From NCBI GenBank assembly GCA_016875735.1, contig VGOW01000038.1, positions 1 through 36,660 on the forward strand: 36,660 nt of DNA, written 5' to 3'. The position numbers were made by a program, and so were the translations under genes. A model generated the notes under the pieces. It worked only from the letters and a program-made list of their open reading frames with translations, ran no database searches and was not told the origin of the DNA. This stretch comes from Chloroflexota bacterium. Its GTDB lineage: Bacteria > Chloroflexota > Anaerolineae > Anaerolineales > VGOW01. Positions 34,973-36,660 of the stretch are shown here, piece after piece. The first letter of the stretch is position 1, and every line of letters begins with the position of its first letter.

Positions 34973-35701
34973 ATGCGCCCACCTCTCATCGGAATCACCG
35001 TTCACCCAAAGACTGCACCCGACCGCGACGACCTCGACACCCTGCTGGAAGGAATCATTGCCGGAGTGGAGCGCGCGGGCGGTTTGCCCCTGCTGATCCC
35101 GCTCGGCCTCGACGAGGCGACACTGCGCGATCTGTATGCGCGGCTCGACGGCCTGCTCCTCTCCGGCGGCGGCGATATTGAGCCGGGCCGATACGGGGCG
35201 ACGATGCACGAAAGCATGGGCGGCGTGGATGCCGAACGCGACCGCGCCGAGTTCGCTCTCGCTCAATGGATTGTGAACGATCCGGCGCGCAAACCGCTCT
35301 TCGGCATCTGCCGCGGACTGCAAGTGATCAACGTGGCCCTCGGCGGCACACTGTACCGCGACATCGGCGAATACCCCAACGCGATCCGCCACACCTTTTC
35401 TGCGCCCGACTATCCCAACGACTATTTGCCGCACGAAGTGAAGATTGACGAAGACTCGACTCTGGCTCGTGTGATCGGCCAACCGATCCTCCGCGTGAAC
35501 AGCCTGCATCACCAAGCCTGCCGCGATGTTGCGCCCGGCCTTCGCGTCTCTGCCGTCGCGCCCGACGGCCTCGTGGAGGCTATCGAGATTCCGCATCACC
35601 CCTTTGCGCTCACGGTGCAGTGGCACCCCGAATGTCTGCCCGCCGCGCCGGAGATGCGGGCGCTGTTCGAGGCGTTTGTGGCGGCTTCGGGGCGCGCGTG
35701 A
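34973..35701 (+). CDS. Class I glutamine amidotransferase-like hydrolase (PuuD / peptidase C26)
   Basis: A 242-residue protein of the gamma-glutamyl-GABA hydrolase family. The nucleophile Cys is in LFGICRGLQVINVALGG, the catalytic His/Glu are in VQWHPECLP, and LLSGGGDIEP and GTLYRDI are family motifs. PuuD hydrolyses gamma-glutamyl-GABA in putrescine breakdown; other members act on gamma-glutamyl conjugates. No other putrescine genes are near, so the substrate is open. Followed by a bidirectional terminator shared with the convergent tRNA-Ser. Confidence 0.92.
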   Translation: MRPPLIGITVHPKTAPDRDDLDTLLEGIIAGVERAGGLPLLIPLGLDEATLRDLYARLDGLLLSGGGDIEPGRYGATMHESMGGVDAERDRAEFALAQWIVNDPARKPLFGICRGLQVINVALGGTLYRDIGEYPNAIRHTFSAPDYPNDYLPHEVKIDEDSTLARVIGQPILRVNSLHHQACRDVAPGLRVSAVAPDGLVEAIEIPHHPFALTVQWHPECLPAAPEMRALFEAFVAASGRA

Positions 35702-35762
35702 GTTGGCGCAAAATGGCTTGCGAAGTTTACCCGATTCTTTTGATTTTTCTGCAATGATAGAA

Positions 35763-35800
35763 CAAAACGCCGAACGACATCATCACAGTTCGGCGTTTTT
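35763..35800. terminator. Bidirectional terminator between puuD-like gene and tRNA-Ser
   Basis: AACGCCGAAC (35766-35775) pairs with GTTCGGCGTT (35788-35797). TTTTT follows on the plus strand and TTTTG on the minus strand, so it serves both convergent genes. Confidence 0.88.
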
Positions 35801-35808
35801 CGCATGAG

Positions 35809-35893
35809 CGGAGAGGGTGGGATTCGAACCCACGAGGCTTGTGGCCTACCCGATTTCGAGTCGGGCGCACTCGACCAACTATGCGACCTCTCC
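35809..35893 (-). tRNA. tRNA-Ser (CGA)
   Basis: 85 bases with the long variable arm of a class II tRNA. Acceptor GGAGAGG/CCTCTCC, discriminator G (usual for Ser), anticodon loop CTCGAAA reading UCG codons, T-loop TTCGAAT. CCA is not encoded. Confidence 0.97.
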
Positions 35894-35903
35894 GTGAGCG
35901 CGA

Positions 35904-35924
35904 ATTATAACATGGCAGTATAAT
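35904..35924. promoter_or_regulatory. Divergent back-to-back -10 boxes
   Basis: ATTATA (35904-35909, TATAAT on the minus strand, towards tRNA-Ser) and TATAAT (35919-35924, plus strand) are mirror copies 9 bases apart. The minus box is 11 bases from the tRNA 5' end. -35 boxes are weak for both. A further TATAGT stands at 35963-35968 on the plus strand. Confidence 0.5.
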
Positions 35925-35979
35925 CGTGGCCTACCTCGCTGAAACGAGCGGGTGAGAGGGGGTATAGTCCTTGCCTCCT

Positions 35980-36017
35980 CCAGCCGTTCGTGCCAAGCCG
36001 AGCGGCTGGTTCTTTTT
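35980..36017 (+). terminator. Hairpin with T-run before the PLD-helicase remnant
   Basis: CCAGCCG (35980-35986) pairs with CGGCTGG (36003-36009), followed by TTCTTTTTC. It ends about 12 bases upstream of the GTG at 36029. Confidence 0.65.
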
Positions 36018-36028
36018 CGGAGTGAACA

Positions 36029-36626
36029 GTGCCACGCATCTTTGACAACATCGAGCAGCAACTCCTCCCGGCGCTCACTCAAACACTAACCATCTCCAAG
36101 CGAGCCGATTTCTGCGACAGCATGGATCAGCCTCAAGCGATCCGGCTGAAGCGCCGCCTGGCCGAAGAGTTTCGCCGCCAGTTGATGCTGGGCGCGCCGA
36201 CCAACGAAGACGAGGCCGGTTTGCGGCGGTTGGCCCGGCAACTCCGTGAGCAAAAGCTGATTGTCAAACTTCATCTGCGGCACGCGCTCCACGCCAAGCT
36301 CTACTTGATCTTCCGCGACGATTTCAATAACCCCATCTCCGGCTTCCTCGGCAGCAGCAACCTGACCCTATCGGGTTTGTCGTATCAGGGCGAACTCAAA
36401 TGTGGATGTGCTTGATCACGATGCCTGCCAGAAACTCGCTGACTGGTTCAAAGATCGTTGGGAAGATCGGTTCTGCCTCGACATCTCGCAAGAGTTGATT
36501 GCTGTCATCGAAGAGAGTTGGGCGAGGGAGGAGCCACCGACACCCTACGAAGTCTATTGGCTCATTGGGAATTGGCGTGGTAGCCCCCATATCTGGGGGT
36601 GTAAACTGGCAGGAAAAACGGAATAA
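36029..36626 (+). pseudogene. Decayed PLD-domain SNF2-type helicase
   Basis: The start PRIFDNIEQQLLPAL, the part LHAKLYLIFRDD with GSSNLTLSGLSYQGEL (the HxK...N phospholipase-D-like motif) and VDVLDHDACQKLADWFKDRW belong to large helicases with an N-terminal PLD nuclease domain, normally around 1000 residues. Three lesions are visible. First, after RADFC the text jumps to DSMDQPQAIRLKRRLAEE, where members have a further segment of some 60 residues (in-frame deletion). Second, an extra A in AAA at 36398-36400 shifts the frame after GEL. Third, similarity ends after PYEVY near 36560, so the helicase motor is gone. GTG 36029 has GGAG upstream. Confidence 0.78.
36584..36599. repeat. Small palindrome after the helicase remnant
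   Basis: CCCCCA-TATC-TGGGGG, six perfect pairs, lies about 24 bases beyond the point where helicase similarity stops. It may mark the deletion or insertion junction. Confidence 0.4.
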
Positions 36627-36634
36627 AACCAACC

Positions 36635-36660
36635 ATGAGCAAAGCCCAAGTAAGCATTCC
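36635..36660 (+). CDS. Possible start of a further gene (partial, cut by window end)
   Basis: ATG 36635 opens the frame MSKAQVSI to the window end. There is no strong ribosome site (GGAAAAACGG is 13 or more bases upstream). Too short to identify. Confidence 0.3.

Overview
The window is a GC-rich bacterial chromosome segment, most likely from the Chloroflexota (Anaerolineae-like). This rests on the style of the proteins (DUF62/ECF operon, small SWIM protein, DUF4380), the many intergenic inverted repeats, -10 boxes abutting start codons, and the general look of the 16S gene. No database search was possible, so the taxonomy is inference.

Layout. Positions 27-5069 (minus strand): a small protein/nucleotidyltransferase pair, a fumarylacetoacetate-hydrolase-family enzyme, an AT-richer type II restriction endonuclease and its DNA methyltransferase, then an ECF transporter S-component. 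Positions 5117-9174 (plus): a tight operon of SAM hydrolase (DUF62), double-domain EcfA ATPase, a second S-component homologous to the first, and EcfT. Positions 9250-10479: an unusual J-domain plus FGE-sulfatase-like fusion, convergent with a large class A penicillin-binding protein (10483-13521).

Positions 13645-15404 hold an AT-richer two-gene cassette, an SMC/RecF/OLD-type ATPase overlapping a TOPRIM-like protein. It resembles split OLD or PARIS-type defence modules and is the best candidate for an undescribed system here. Right behind it is a recombination scar: a frameshifted 5' fragment of a short-chain dehydrogenase runs directly into an acyl-ACP thioesterase that lacks its start. Next (minus) come a class IV aminotransferase and a feoB / Cys-rich small protein / feoA operon for ferrous iron uptake.

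Positions 19902-25616 are a complete rRNA operon on the minus strand (16S, tRNA-Ile(GAT), tRNA-Ala(TGC), 23S, 5S) with two strong tandem promoters separated by a terminator-like hairpin, long processing stems and a terminal terminator. Divergent from it is a small SWIM zinc-finger gene preceded by a 13-codon mini-ORF and a strong terminator-like hairpin. Then (plus) follow a flippase-like membrane protein with a FAD-dependent oxidoreductase, a SRAP/YedK DNA-crosslink protein, a quinone oxidoreductase, xpt and guaA (purine salvage and GMP synthesis), a Gly-rich-loop membrane protein, a DUF4380 protein and a PuuD-like glutamine amidotransferase. The window ends with tRNA-Ser(CGA), a decayed PLD-domain helicase pseudogene with an internal deletion, a frameshift and a 3' truncation, and the first codons of another possible gene.

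Defence-type genes (R-M, ATPase/TOPRIM, nucleotidyltransferase pair, PLD-helicase remnant) are scattered among housekeeping genes. The first two stand out by lower GC content and by scars or inverted repeats at or near their borders.
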